Assembly: GCA_019420525.1 (NCBI GenBank)
Contig: JAHZHA010000024.1
Span: 1 to 6,073 of the forward strand
Source: Bacillota bacterium
Lineage (GTDB): Bacteria; Bacillota; Clostridia; Peptostreptococcales; Anaerovoracaceae
Length of the DNA stretch: 6,073 nucleotides
Reading direction: 5' to 3'
This document shows, one piece after another, positions 1-5,824 of the stretch. The translations under genes and the position numbers were made by a program. The notes under the pieces were generated by a model, which saw only the letters and a list, made by a program, of their open reading frames with translations, searched no databases and was not told where the DNA came from. Position 1 is the first letter of the stretch; every line of letters begins with the position of its first letter.

Positions 1-1
1 G

Positions 2-274
2 ATTTGCGGTACTGTGTCACCGGAATGGCGGTTCAGAATCGCCCGGAATACTCAGATCACATGGAATGAGGTGGATGGCGCCGATGGATACGAGGTGGAA
101 TACGGTTATTTTGATACCGATAAATTTGCCGATGAAACGCAGAATGCATGCTATGAAATCAGTTTTCAGGACTGCACGGTTTTACATCTGAGAGTCCGGG
201 CATACAAAACTGTAAATGGTGAACGTATTTATACAGATTGGAGCGACAGGGCATCCGCTTCTATTTTGCCGTAA
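2..274 (+). CDS. C-terminal end of a fibronectin type III-domain protein (5' truncated by window edge)
   Basis: The reading frame is open from position 2 to the TAA at 272-274, giving 90 codons, and the true start lies outside the window. The residues fit one fibronectin type III fold: an early strand with the core tryptophan and tyrosine (ITWNEVDGADGYEVEY, fragment residues 19-34) and a late strand pair LHLRVRAYKTVNGERIY (61-77) followed by TDWSD. Such beta-sandwich modules usually serve as spacers or binding domains at the end of exported enzymes and adhesins of Clostridia, so the full protein is probably extracellular. This is family knowledge, since no signal peptide can be seen here. A GTG at 14 could be called as a start, but no ribosome binding site is visible before it and the domain begins upstream. 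No terminator follows directly. In the same frame, immediately after the stop, lies an SLH-repeat remnant. Confidence 0.75.
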   Translation: MCGTVSPEWRFRIARNTQITWNEVDGADGYEVEYGYFDTDKFADETQNACYEISFQDCTVLHLRVRAYKTVNGERIYTDWSDRASASILP

Positions 275-277
275 CCA

Positions 278-355
278 ATGAAGATATTCATAAAACTGAC
301 AAGAGCCCAGATCGCTGCAATTCTCATGAGATTCTGCAGCAATTTCACGGAATGA
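278..355 (+). pseudogene. Orphan C-terminal half of an SLH repeat (remnant of a lost surface-protein gene)
   Basis: Translation from the ATG at 278 gives 25 residues ending at TGA 353-355. They contain KLTRAQIAAILMRFC, which matches the closing helix of an SLH repeat, whose hallmark is the (I/L)TRAE/TRAQ motif followed by a hydrophobic helix ending in R-F. The first half of the repeat (F-DV-HWA, then G-DG-F-P) is missing: upstream is the fibronectin-type end of the previous gene, in the same frame but separated by TAA. SLH proteins of Clostridia commonly end a few residues after this helix, as here. No ribosome binding site precedes the ATG and a 25-residue half repeat cannot fold alone, so a decayed gene end is more likely than a small protein. 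The alternative is that the upstream gene once read through into this piece. Confidence 0.6.
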
Positions 356-375
356 GCCTGGTCTCTACAAATACA

Positions 376-406
376 GAAAAACAAAAATAGTCCGCTGTAA
401 AGCGGG
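376..406 (-). terminator. Hairpin with terminator form on the minus strand; possible worn bidirectional terminator
   Basis: TCCGCT (391-396) pairs with AGCGGG (401-406), six pairs including one wobble, around a GTAA tetraloop. The 5' side is A-rich (376-388), so the minus-strand transcript would read hairpin then CTATTTTTGTTTTT, a typical intrinsic terminator. On the plus strand no T tract follows. No minus-strand gene ends here. Placed just after the SLH remnant, it could be the half-decayed two-way terminator of the lost gene. This is inference. Confidence 0.35.
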
Positions 407-429
407 AAAGAATCCATAAAAATATATGA

Positions 430-458
430 TTCACCGCAAATATAATTTATAATATATG
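430..458 (+). promoter_or_regulatory. Possible sigma-A promoter for the SLH-transglutaminase gene
   Basis: This is an AT-rich block in an otherwise mixed spacer. Two exact TATAAT hexamers occur (441-446 and 448-453), but neither has a recognisable -35 box at 16-18 nt. The best spaced pair is TTCACC (430-435), 17 nt, TATATG (453-458), four of six matches each. A start near 465 would give a leader of about 140 nt. The position is right for the gene at 602, but the exact boxes are uncertain. Confidence 0.35.
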
Positions 459-601
459 TGATGAACTTCGGAAAGTATGCCGCCGGTATATTTTTCGGAT
501 GAATCGTATGGCTGACAAGGACAGCGGCGCGCCGGAGGCGGAAGCCGTCTTTTGAAGCCGGAAAGAAATAAAGTATCGGAACGAAAACAGGAGAGAGAGT
601 T
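459..601 (+). promoter_or_regulatory. Long GC-rich 5' leader of the SLH-transglutaminase gene, with RBS
   Basis: Between the putative promoter and the ATG lie about 140 nt without a coding frame I can support. The stretch holds a perfect 10-bp palindrome CGGCGCGCCG (525-534), a small GGC-GGAA-GCC hairpin (537-546) and a possible long-range stem of 479-486 with 532-539 (seven of eight pairs). The heptamer GAAGCCG occurs twice (541-547, 554-560). I could not match it to a known riboswitch class (c-di-GMP-I, c-di-AMP/ydaO and fluoride were considered). The ribosome binding site AGGAGA is at 589-594, 7 nt before the ATG at 602, and fixes that start. Confidence 0.35.
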
Positions 602-2137
602 ATGAAAAAATTCAGATTGTGCTGTGCGGCGCTGGCATTAGTTGTGGCGCTGACGTCGGTTCCTCTCACAGCTCATGGTGCGGAGGATCCGGATGCGGCG
701 CAGAAAGAAAATGTGACTCAGCAGGAGACGACGGAGGCGGAAGACACTCTGCAGGGAGATGATGTGCTTCAGGAGGATCCTGCTCAGGGAGAAACTGACG
801 ACGGTGACATCGCATCGGATGAGAGTGAAAGCGGGGCGGAGGGAGATGTGACGGAAGCCCCCGGCACAGCGGAAGATCCCGGTGAAGAAGAACCGGCCGA
901 ACCGGCTGCGCCTCAGGTGACGGTGAAGTTGAATACGGCAGATCATGTCCGCTACATGAACGGCAGCAGCAACGGTCTGTTCAATCCGTCTTCCGCACTG
1001 ACGAAAGCCGAGGCGGCTCAGATGATCTATTCTCTGCTGCTGAATCCTTCACCGGCGGATGTCGTGCAGAATATCAGTTTCAGTGACGTAAAGGCGGACG
1101 CCTGGTATGCCGAAGCGGTCAATAAACTGGCGTCTTACGGCGTGATCAACGGCAGCGGCGGTGCTTTCCGGCCGGATGTACTGATTTCCAGAGCAGAATT
1201 TCTGACGATTCTGTCCAGGTTCAGCGAACTCGCAGAGTCGGATATCACCTTTACCGACGTATCCGAAGACCACTGGGCTTATGATATTATTGTCTCCGCT
1301 GCGGCAAAAGGATGGATCAACGGATATGAAGACGGAACGTTCCATCCTAACGGCACGCTTCTGAGATCTGAGGCTGTCGCCATCACGAACCGCGTGCTGG
1401 GCAGATCGGCAGATAAGAATACGATAAATTCCGCAGCCGGCATACGGATCTTCCCGGATGTGGAAAAAAGCCACTGGGCTTACTATGACATCATGGAAGC
1501 TTCCATCGGCCACGAATACAGCGGAAGCGGAGCAGGTGAAGTCTGGACATCCTTCACGAAAGAAAAGACGACTTTGTCGGAAGGCACCCATGTCATCAAC
1601 GGAATTTTATACCGCGTCAAGTCGGACGGATTTTTCGCGGCCAACGAATATATCGACGGTCACTGGTATGATGCATCCGGAAAATATGTCACGGGAAACG
1701 CCACGCTGGATGAACTGATGCGGGCTGCCACCCGGGCCTGTGTGACGCCGGGAATGACACAGCACCAGATGCTCCAGGCGACATTCAATTATATGATAAA
1801 TAATTACACTTACCTGACCAGACCGATTCTGAGCACCGGCGCTACCGGATGGACAGAAGAATACGCGGTTCCTATGTTCCAGAAGCACAAGGGCAACTGT
1901 TACAGCTTTGCGGCAGCTTACTATTACCTGGTGAAAAACATCGGCTACAATCCGCGGGAAGTAGCCGGTCTGGTGGGCCACAACAGACGGCCTCACGGAT
2001 GGATCGAAATCGACATCGGCGGACGCACCTACATCTACGATACGGAGCTGACTATGGCCAAGCGCAGAGACGGATATAATTATTATCTCTTCGAGATGAC
2101 TTACGGAAACGCTCCGTTTGTCTACGCGAAACGGTAA
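602..2137 (+). CDS. Exported SLH-domain protein with C-terminal transglutaminase-like domain
   Basis: This 511-residue protein has a signal peptide (residues 1-27: MKKFR charge cluster, Ala/Leu/Val core, TAHGA cleavage area). An acidic low-complexity linker rich in Asp, Glu, Gln and Gly follows (28-104). SLH units come next: a half repeat with LTKAEAAQMIYSLL (115-147), two fuller repeats starting FSDV (160) and FTDV (217) with SRAEF (196-200) and RSEAV (255-259), then a half repeat FPDVEKSHWA (284-293). Together they equal about three SLH units, the usual number for binding wall polysaccharide. Residues 328-366 resemble a glycine/aromatic cell-wall-binding repeat. The end (367-511) is transglutaminase-like: Cys433 in KGNCYSFAAAYYY, His465 in RPHGWIEI and Asp480 in YIYDTEL form the expected triad. 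These folds include transamidases, peptidases and deamidases, so reaction and substrate are open; the cell surface is the likely site. It is monocistronic, closed by the terminator at 2182-2220. Confidence 0.88.
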   Translation: MKKFRLCCAALALVVALTSVPLTAHGAEDPDAAQKENVTQQETTEAEDTLQGDDVLQEDPAQGETDDGDIASDESESGAEGDVTEAPGTAEDPGEEEPAEPAAPQVTVKLNTADHVRYMNGSSNGLFNPSSALTKAEAAQMIYSLLLNPSPADVVQNISFSDVKADAWYAEAVNKLASYGVINGSGGAFRPDVLISRAEFLTILSRFSELAESDITFTDVSEDHWAYDIIVSAAAKGWINGYEDGTFHPNGTLLRSEAVAITNRVLGRSADKNTINSAAGIRIFPDVEKSHWAYYDIMEASIGHEYSGSGAGEVWTSFTKEKTTLSEGTHVINGILYRVKSDGFFAANEYIDGHWYDASGKYVTGNATLDELMRAATRACVTPGMTQHQMLQATFNYMINNYTYLTRPILSTGATGWTEEYAVPMFQKHKGNCYSFAAAYYYLVKNIGYNPREVAGLVGHNRRPHGWIEIDIGGRTYIYDTELTMAKRRDGYNYYLFEMTYGNAPFVYAKR

Positions 2138-2143
2138 GAAAAA

Positions 2144-2168
2144 AGGCAGAATGAAAACGGATCTGCCT
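2144..2168 (-). terminator. Hairpin with minus-strand terminator form after the SLH gene
   Basis: AGGCAGA (2144-2150) pairs perfectly with TCTGCCT (2162-2168) around an 11-nt loop. The left flank is an A run (2138-2144), so on the minus strand the hairpin is followed by a T run. No gene on the minus strand needs it. It may protect against antisense transcription or simply add to the transcript end of the plus gene, whose main terminator is 14 nt further on. Confidence 0.35.
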
Positions 2169-2181
2169 GTATAAGATGATG

Positions 2182-2220
2182 AGGCGGCTAAAAATAATAG
2201 CCGCCTTTTTCATTTTCTTT
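2182..2220 (+). terminator. Intrinsic (Rho-independent) terminator of the SLH-transglutaminase gene
   Basis: A perfect 9-bp stem AGGCGGCTA (2182-2190) / TAGCCGCCT (2198-2206), with loop AAAATAA, is followed by TTTT-CA-TTTT-C-TTT (2207-2220). It lies 44 nt after the TAA at 2135-2137 and separates this unit from the sulfatase unit. Confidence 0.9.
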
Positions 2221-2249
2221 CAGCTCTGCTTTCTTCATATCAGAAAAAG

Positions 2250-2273
2250 TTTAAAACATTGAAATGTTATAAA
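2250..2273. promoter_or_regulatory. Dyad symmetry upstream of the sulfatase promoter (candidate operator)
   Basis: Arms TTTAAAACATT (2250-2260) and AATGTTATAAA (2263-2273) are inverted repeats with 10 of 11 positions matching around a GA centre. The inner six pairs are perfect. The site ends 14 nt before the -35 box at 2288, a usual place for an activator or an upstream regulator. The AT-rich composition raises the chance of coincidence, and no regulator gene is nearby. Confidence 0.4.
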
Positions 2274-2287
2274 TTATTCTGTCTGAA

Positions 2288-2316
2288 TTGATATTTTACA
2301 ATGAATATATTATAAT
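2288..2316 (+). promoter_or_regulatory. Strong sigma-A promoter for the alkylsulfatase gene
   Basis: TTGATA (2288-2293), a 17-nt spacer and a perfect TATAAT (2311-2316): ten or more matches to the twelve consensus bases at ideal spacing. Transcription would start near 2323, leaving a short leader of about 25 nt. Confidence 0.85.
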
Positions 2317-2333
2317 TTATCATATAAAATTAC

Positions 2334-2340
2334 AGGAGGT
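2334..2340 (+). promoter_or_regulatory. Ribosome binding site of the alkylsulfatase gene
   Basis: AGGAGGT sits 8 nt before the ATG at 2349. A second in-frame ATG at 2358 would be 17 nt away, so 2349 is the start. Confidence 0.85.
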
Positions 2341-2348
2341 GGAGAAGA

Positions 2349-4283
2349 ATGAAAAGGATGAAAAAGATCGTCGGGACGGCGCTTCTGTGTGCTTTTATCG
2401 CGGCTCTTTCCGGATGCGGCAGTCAGGATCTAGGCCTGAACGCCGATCAGAAAGGGGCTACCGACATCACGGCGGAGGCCAACCAGCAGGTGTATACGCT
2501 GCTGAATTTTGACGATGAGCAGGAAAAGGAATTCGCTCAGAAAGGACTCATCGCCGCTCCCGATGAGCTGGAGCTCAAGGACGAGAACGGAAACGTTCCG
2601 GATACGGTGAATCCGAGTCTCTGGAGAAATACGCAGAATAACCATTTTTACGGGCTCTTTGAGGTAACGGACGGTATCTATCAGGTCCGGGGCTATGACA
2701 TGACGAATATCACATTTATCGAGGGTGATACCGGCTGGATCGTGTTCGACCCGCTGATGAGCACGGAATGTTCCGAAGCGGCTCTGCAGCTGGTCAATGA
2801 GGAGCTGGGAGAACGGCCTGTCAAGGGCATCGTCATGAGCCATCCGCATGTGGATCACTACGGCGGAATCAAGGGTATCGTGTCGGAAGAATATGTGGAA
2901 CAGAACGACATTCCGATCATCGTGCCGGAGGGCTTTGAAGAACACGCAGCCAGCGAAAATGTCTACGCGGGTACGGCTATGGGACGCCGGGCGAATTACC
3001 AGTACGGCAATTTCCTGGAAAAAAATGAACAGGGCGCTATGGCCATCGGTATCGGAATGGGACAGTCAAAGGGGACGATCTCATATATCACGCCGAATGA
3101 CGTCATCACCGAGACTGGAGAGACCAGGACGATCGACGGCGTTACCATGGAATTTCAGATGACGCCGGGTACGGAGGCTCCTGCCGAGATGAATACGTGG
3201 TTTGCCGATAAAAAGGCTCTGTGGATGGCGGAAAACTGTACGGGAACTCTGCACAATCTGTACACCCTGAGAGGTGCGGAAGTCCGGGACGGCAGTGCCT
3301 GGGCGCAGTACATCATGGAAGCCGTCACCCGGTACGGCGAGAATGTGGAAGTCGTGTTCCAGTCCCACAACTGGCCGCACTGGGGCAATGAGACGGTCAA
3401 TACATACATGGAAGATACAGCGGCCATCTATAAATTCATCAACGATCAGACGCTGCTGTATATCAATCAGGGATATACCGAGGATGAGATCGCTCATATG
3501 ATCGAACTGCCGGAAGACATGGAAAAAGTCTGGTATACCCGTCAGTATTACGGCACGGTGGCTCACGATGCCAGAGCGGTCTATCAGAAATACATGGGAT
3601 GGTATGACGCCAATCCGGTCAATCTCAACAAGCTGCCTCTCAGCGAGAGCGCCGAGAAGTATGTGGAATACCTGGGCGATACGGATGAAGTGCTGAAGAA
3701 GGCGAAGAAGGACTTCGACGCCGGAGAATATCAGTGGGTGGCAGAGATCACGTCGGTTCTCGTGTACGCGGATCCGGAGAATAAAGATGCCAGATATCTG
3801 TGCGCCGACGCCCTGGAGCAGCTGGGCTACCAGGCGGAATCCGGAACCTGGAGGAACGCGTACCTTTCGGGAGCCAAGGAACTGCGAGAGGGAGCCTTCA
3901 CCGGTGAGGAATACCGGACGAAGGGCAATGCGGATCAGAGGAAATCCATGACGGCTGAGATGATGCTGGATTACATGGGCATTTCTCTGGATTCCAACGC
4001 GGCGGAAGATCTGAATCTCCTTCTGAATTTAAGGATTACAGATGAAAACGAGAATTATCTCGTCACCGTAAAATCCGGTGTTCTGCTGTACCAGAAAGGC
4101 GCTTCTTCCGATGAGGCAGACGCCACGCTCACCCTGCCGACAGCAGCTCTCATGGCAATAACTTCGGGAGACAGCGATCTGCAGAAGCAGTATATAAAAG
4201 TAGAGGGCGATCAGGACGTTCTGAGCAAATTGTCGGAACACATGGTGACATTTACGCCGACATTCAATATCATCGAATCGTAA
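2349..4283 (+). CDS. Lipoprotein alkylsulfatase (SdsA1-type, metallo-beta-lactamase fold)
   Basis: This 644-residue protein fits the linear alkylsulfatase family, whose members hydrolyse alkyl sulfate esters such as dodecyl sulfate to alcohol and sulfate with two zinc ions. A lipoprotein signal (MKRMKK, hydrophobic core, lipobox LSGC with Cys23) predicts anchoring to the outer face of the membrane. The metallo-beta-lactamase domain spans about 90-360. It has SHPHVDH (His165, His167, Asp169, His170), PGTEAPAEMN (Glu276), AENCTGTLHN (Glu295) and QSHNWPHWG (His340). From memory, SdsA1 uses H169, H171, D173, H174, E280, E299 and H344, so every ligand matches at a constant offset of four. TLRGAEVRD (306-314) is also family-typical. 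The helical dimerisation domain lies at about 370-525 and an SCP2-like C-terminal domain, which holds the alkyl chain in the family, at about 530-644. Length is normal and the gene intact. It has its own promoter. The natural substrate is unknown; host or dietary sulfate esters are conceivable. Confidence 0.88.
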   Translation: MKRMKKIVGTALLCAFIAALSGCGSQDLGLNADQKGATDITAEANQQVYTLLNFDDEQEKEFAQKGLIAAPDELELKDENGNVPDTVNPSLWRNTQNNHFYGLFEVTDGIYQVRGYDMTNITFIEGDTGWIVFDPLMSTECSEAALQLVNEELGERPVKGIVMSHPHVDHYGGIKGIVSEEYVEQNDIPIIVPEGFEEHAASENVYAGTAMGRRANYQYGNFLEKNEQGAMAIGIGMGQSKGTISYITPNDVITETGETRTIDGVTMEFQMTPGTEAPAEMNTWFADKKALWMAENCTGTLHNLYTLRGAEVRDGSAWAQYIMEAVTRYGENVEVVFQSHNWPHWGNETVNTYMEDTAAIYKFINDQTLLYINQGYTEDEIAHMIELPEDMEKVWYTRQYYGTVAHDARAVYQKYMGWYDANPVNLNKLPLSESAEKYVEYLGDTDEVLKKAKKDFDAGEYQWVAEITSVLVYADPENKDARYLCADALEQLGYQAESGTWRNAYLSGAKELREGAFTGEEYRTKGNADQRKSMTAEMMLDYMGISLDSNAAEDLNLLLNLRITDENENYLVTVKSGVLLYQKGASSDEADATLTLPTAALMAITSGDSDLQKQYIKVEGDQDVLSKLSEHMVTFTPTFNIIES

Positions 4284-4359
4284 AACGGAGAAGACGATAA
4301 AATTCACAGAGATCTCCAATGGTTCAAGAAGAAAGGATAAGAGTTTTACAGATAGGATG

Positions 4360-4394
4360 AGAAGCCATGCCTCGATTAGAGAGGTATGGCTTCT
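4360..4394 (+). terminator. 14-bp inverted repeat after the sulfatase gene; weak terminator candidate
   Basis: AGAAGCCATGCCTC (4360-4373) pairs with GAGGTATGGCTTCT (4381-4394) along all 14 positions, one as a G-U wobble, with a 7-nt loop. The stem is strong, but it is followed by ATGTTTATAG rather than a real T tract. It lies 77 nt after the sulfatase stop and is the only candidate for ending that transcript. It may instead be a processing or regulatory stem. Confidence 0.5.
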
Positions 4395-4414
4395 ATGTTT
4401 ATAGAAATACAATG

Positions 4415-4444
4415 AACTTTTGGAGATGCAACTTTTCGGAGATG
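4415..4444 (+). repeat. Adjacent imperfect direct repeat of 14/15 bp
   Basis: AACTTTTGGAGATG (4415-4428) is followed after one base by AACTTTTCGGAGATG (4430-4444), identical except for one inserted C. The pair lies in the 258-nt spacer before the ClC-type gene. It could be a duplicated regulator site or a simple slippage duplication. Confidence 0.6.
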
Positions 4445-4541
4445 AGGGAAGATGATAAAATAAATAATCAAGATGTAATAATGTGATACATCAATGTAAT
4501 GAATGTAAGAAATAGAATTTTAAAGAGACGGGAGAAAATTG

Positions 4542-5807
4542 ATGAAAAAAACAGCCGGTATTTTTATGTTTGCCGTCCTCTCGATGCTGATGGGAGGTGC
4601 GGCAGGAGCTGTTATATGGCTCATACTGAAGGTTATGAATGCGGGAATCCAGGTGATCTGGACGCGGATCCCAGAAAGTCTAGGTCTTTCGGGGACGCTG
4701 GTCTACAGTCTGGCGGTCTGCACAACGGGTGGGATTCTCATCGGCCTGGGACAGCGCAGGTTCGGCGCGATGCCGGAAAATCTTCATCAGGTGATGGGAA
4801 AAGTCAAGGCTGACGGAGGGTATCCCTATGACCGGCTTCATATCATAGTGCTGACGGCACTGCTTCCGCTGGTTTTCGGCGGAGCGGTGGGACCGGAAGC
4901 CGGACTTTCCGGATTTATCGCCGGAATCTGTACACTTATCGGCGACCGGCTGAAATACAAAGGCGACCGGGTGGCCGCTATGGCAGAAACCGGTATCGCC
5001 ACTGCAGTAGGCGTCATTTTCGGCTCGCCTCTTTTCGGCATCGTGGGAAATCTCGAGCCGGACGACAGAAGTGAAAAATACAGAGAGAAACTGGTGTCCA
5101 AAAAAAGCCGCATTTTCATCTACTGTGCGGGCGTGGCAGGAGGAATGCTGGCCATGAAAGGACTGAGCACGGTATTCGGAAGTTCGGGATCTCTTCCGCG
5201 CTTCGCCAGAGAACACGCCGTGGGATTTGACCAGTGGAAATGGTCGCTTCTGCTGATCGCTGCGGGCATTCTGGCGGGAGTGGTTTTTCTGCTGTTTCAG
5301 AAGCTCACCGCCTGTGCGGGCCGGCGGATGCAGAACAGAAAAATCGTCAGTGCGGCAGCTGCCGGCGTGCTGCTGGGCGTGATCGGACATTTCATTCCGG
5401 AGAGTATGTTTTCGGGTGAACATCAGATGGCGGAGCTCATAGAGAAGTGGACCGAGTATTCGGCGTGGATACTGATACTGGCTGCCGCTGCCAAGATGTT
5501 CCTCGTAAACGTCTGCATTAATTTCGGATGGCGGGGCGGAAATATCTTTCCGATGATTTATGCGGGGGTTGCGGTAGGATATGCTTTCGCTCTGGCTACA
5601 GGTATGGAAAACGCGGCGTCGGTTCTCGACGGCGGCTTTGCGGTAGCTATGACGGTATCCGCTATGTGCGGCTACATCATGAGGAAGCCTCTTATGGTGG
5701 TGGCAGTCCTGCTGCTGTGTTTTCCTGTGACATATATCATCCCGATAGCGGCTGCAGCTTTCGTGGCTTCTAGAGTGCCGGAGATACCGCTGCTCAAAGA
5801 AGAATAA
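4542..5807 (+). CDS. ClC-family anion channel/antiporter, YfeO-like
   Basis: This 421-residue, strongly hydrophobic protein has about ten membrane segments, the first at residues 7-29. It resembles the ClC chloride channel/transporter family, closest by recollection to E. coli YfeO (418 residues) in length and layout: early IQVIWTRIPESLGLSG, central GGAVGPEAGLSG and late GWRGGNIFPMIYAGVAVG. Glu119 in GPEA occupies the place of the gating glutamate (E148 in E. coli ClcA), and GNIFP (333-337) that of the GxFxP anion-binding motif. The GSGIP motif is not preserved: the likely equivalent is FGAMPE (74-79), without the serine that coordinates chloride. Anion identity and proton coupling are therefore uncertain. 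The ATG at 4542 was chosen over the TTG at 4539 because GGGAG (4530-4534) lies 7 nt before it. No convincing promoter is seen upstream. A short gene follows 17 nt after the stop, probably in one operon. Confidence 0.82.
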   Translation: MKKTAGIFMFAVLSMLMGGAAGAVIWLILKVMNAGIQVIWTRIPESLGLSGTLVYSLAVCTTGGILIGLGQRRFGAMPENLHQVMGKVKADGGYPYDRLHIIVLTALLPLVFGGAVGPEAGLSGFIAGICTLIGDRLKYKGDRVAAMAETGIATAVGVIFGSPLFGIVGNLEPDDRSEKYREKLVSKKSRIFIYCAGVAGGMLAMKGLSTVFGSSGSLPRFAREHAVGFDQWKWSLLLIAAGILAGVVFLLFQKLTACAGRRMQNRKIVSAAAAGVLLGVIGHFIPESMFSGEHQMAELIEKWTEYSAWILILAAAAKMFLVNVCINFGWRGGNIFPMIYAGVAVGYAFALATGMENAASVLDGGFAVAMTVSAMCGYIMRKPLMVVAVLLLCFPVTYIIPIAAAAFVASRVPEIPLLKEE

Positions 5808-5811
5808 AAAC

Positions 5812-5817
5812 AAGGAG
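5812..5817 (+). promoter_or_regulatory. Ribosome binding site deciding the start of the last gene
   Basis: AAGGAG is 7 nt before the ATG at 5825 but only 4 nt before the GTG at 5822, which favours ATG 5825. It lies in the 17-nt gap after the ClC gene, consistent with translation from a shared transcript. Confidence 0.7.
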
Positions 5818-5824
5818 AAAAGTG

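Noticed and set aside
302..366. Nested inverted repeats (AGAGCCCAG/CTGGTCTCT enclosing GCTGCA/TGCAGC) suggesting a structured RNA
   Set aside because: The pairing has a mismatch, and most of the stretch is accounted for as SLH-coding sequence (TRAQIAAILMRFC). No terminator tract follows.
525..534. CGGCGCGCCG palindrome as a possible restriction-modification or recombination site
   Set aside because: A single 10-bp GC palindrome without flanking repeats, target duplications or mobile genes is not enough to support such a role.
229..669. Minus-strand open frame of 146 codons crossing the whole first spacer
   Set aside because: Its most protein-like part, HSVKLLQNLMRIAAIWALVSF, is exactly antisense to the SLH remnant at 278-352, and its beginning is antisense to the signal peptide of the next gene. 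No supported ribosome binding site is seen, so it is treated as a shadow.
4421..4450. GGAGATG...TTTTCGGAGATGAGG resembling the start of a fluoride (crcB) riboswitch before an anion transporter
   Set aside because: The complementary pairing segment and the conserved core expected after it are absent; the resemblance comes from the local direct repeat.
4474..4500. TGTAAT hexamers (4474-4479 and 4495-4500) as -10 boxes for the ClC gene
   Set aside because: Neither has a recognisable -35 box at 16-18 nt or an extended -10 TGn element.
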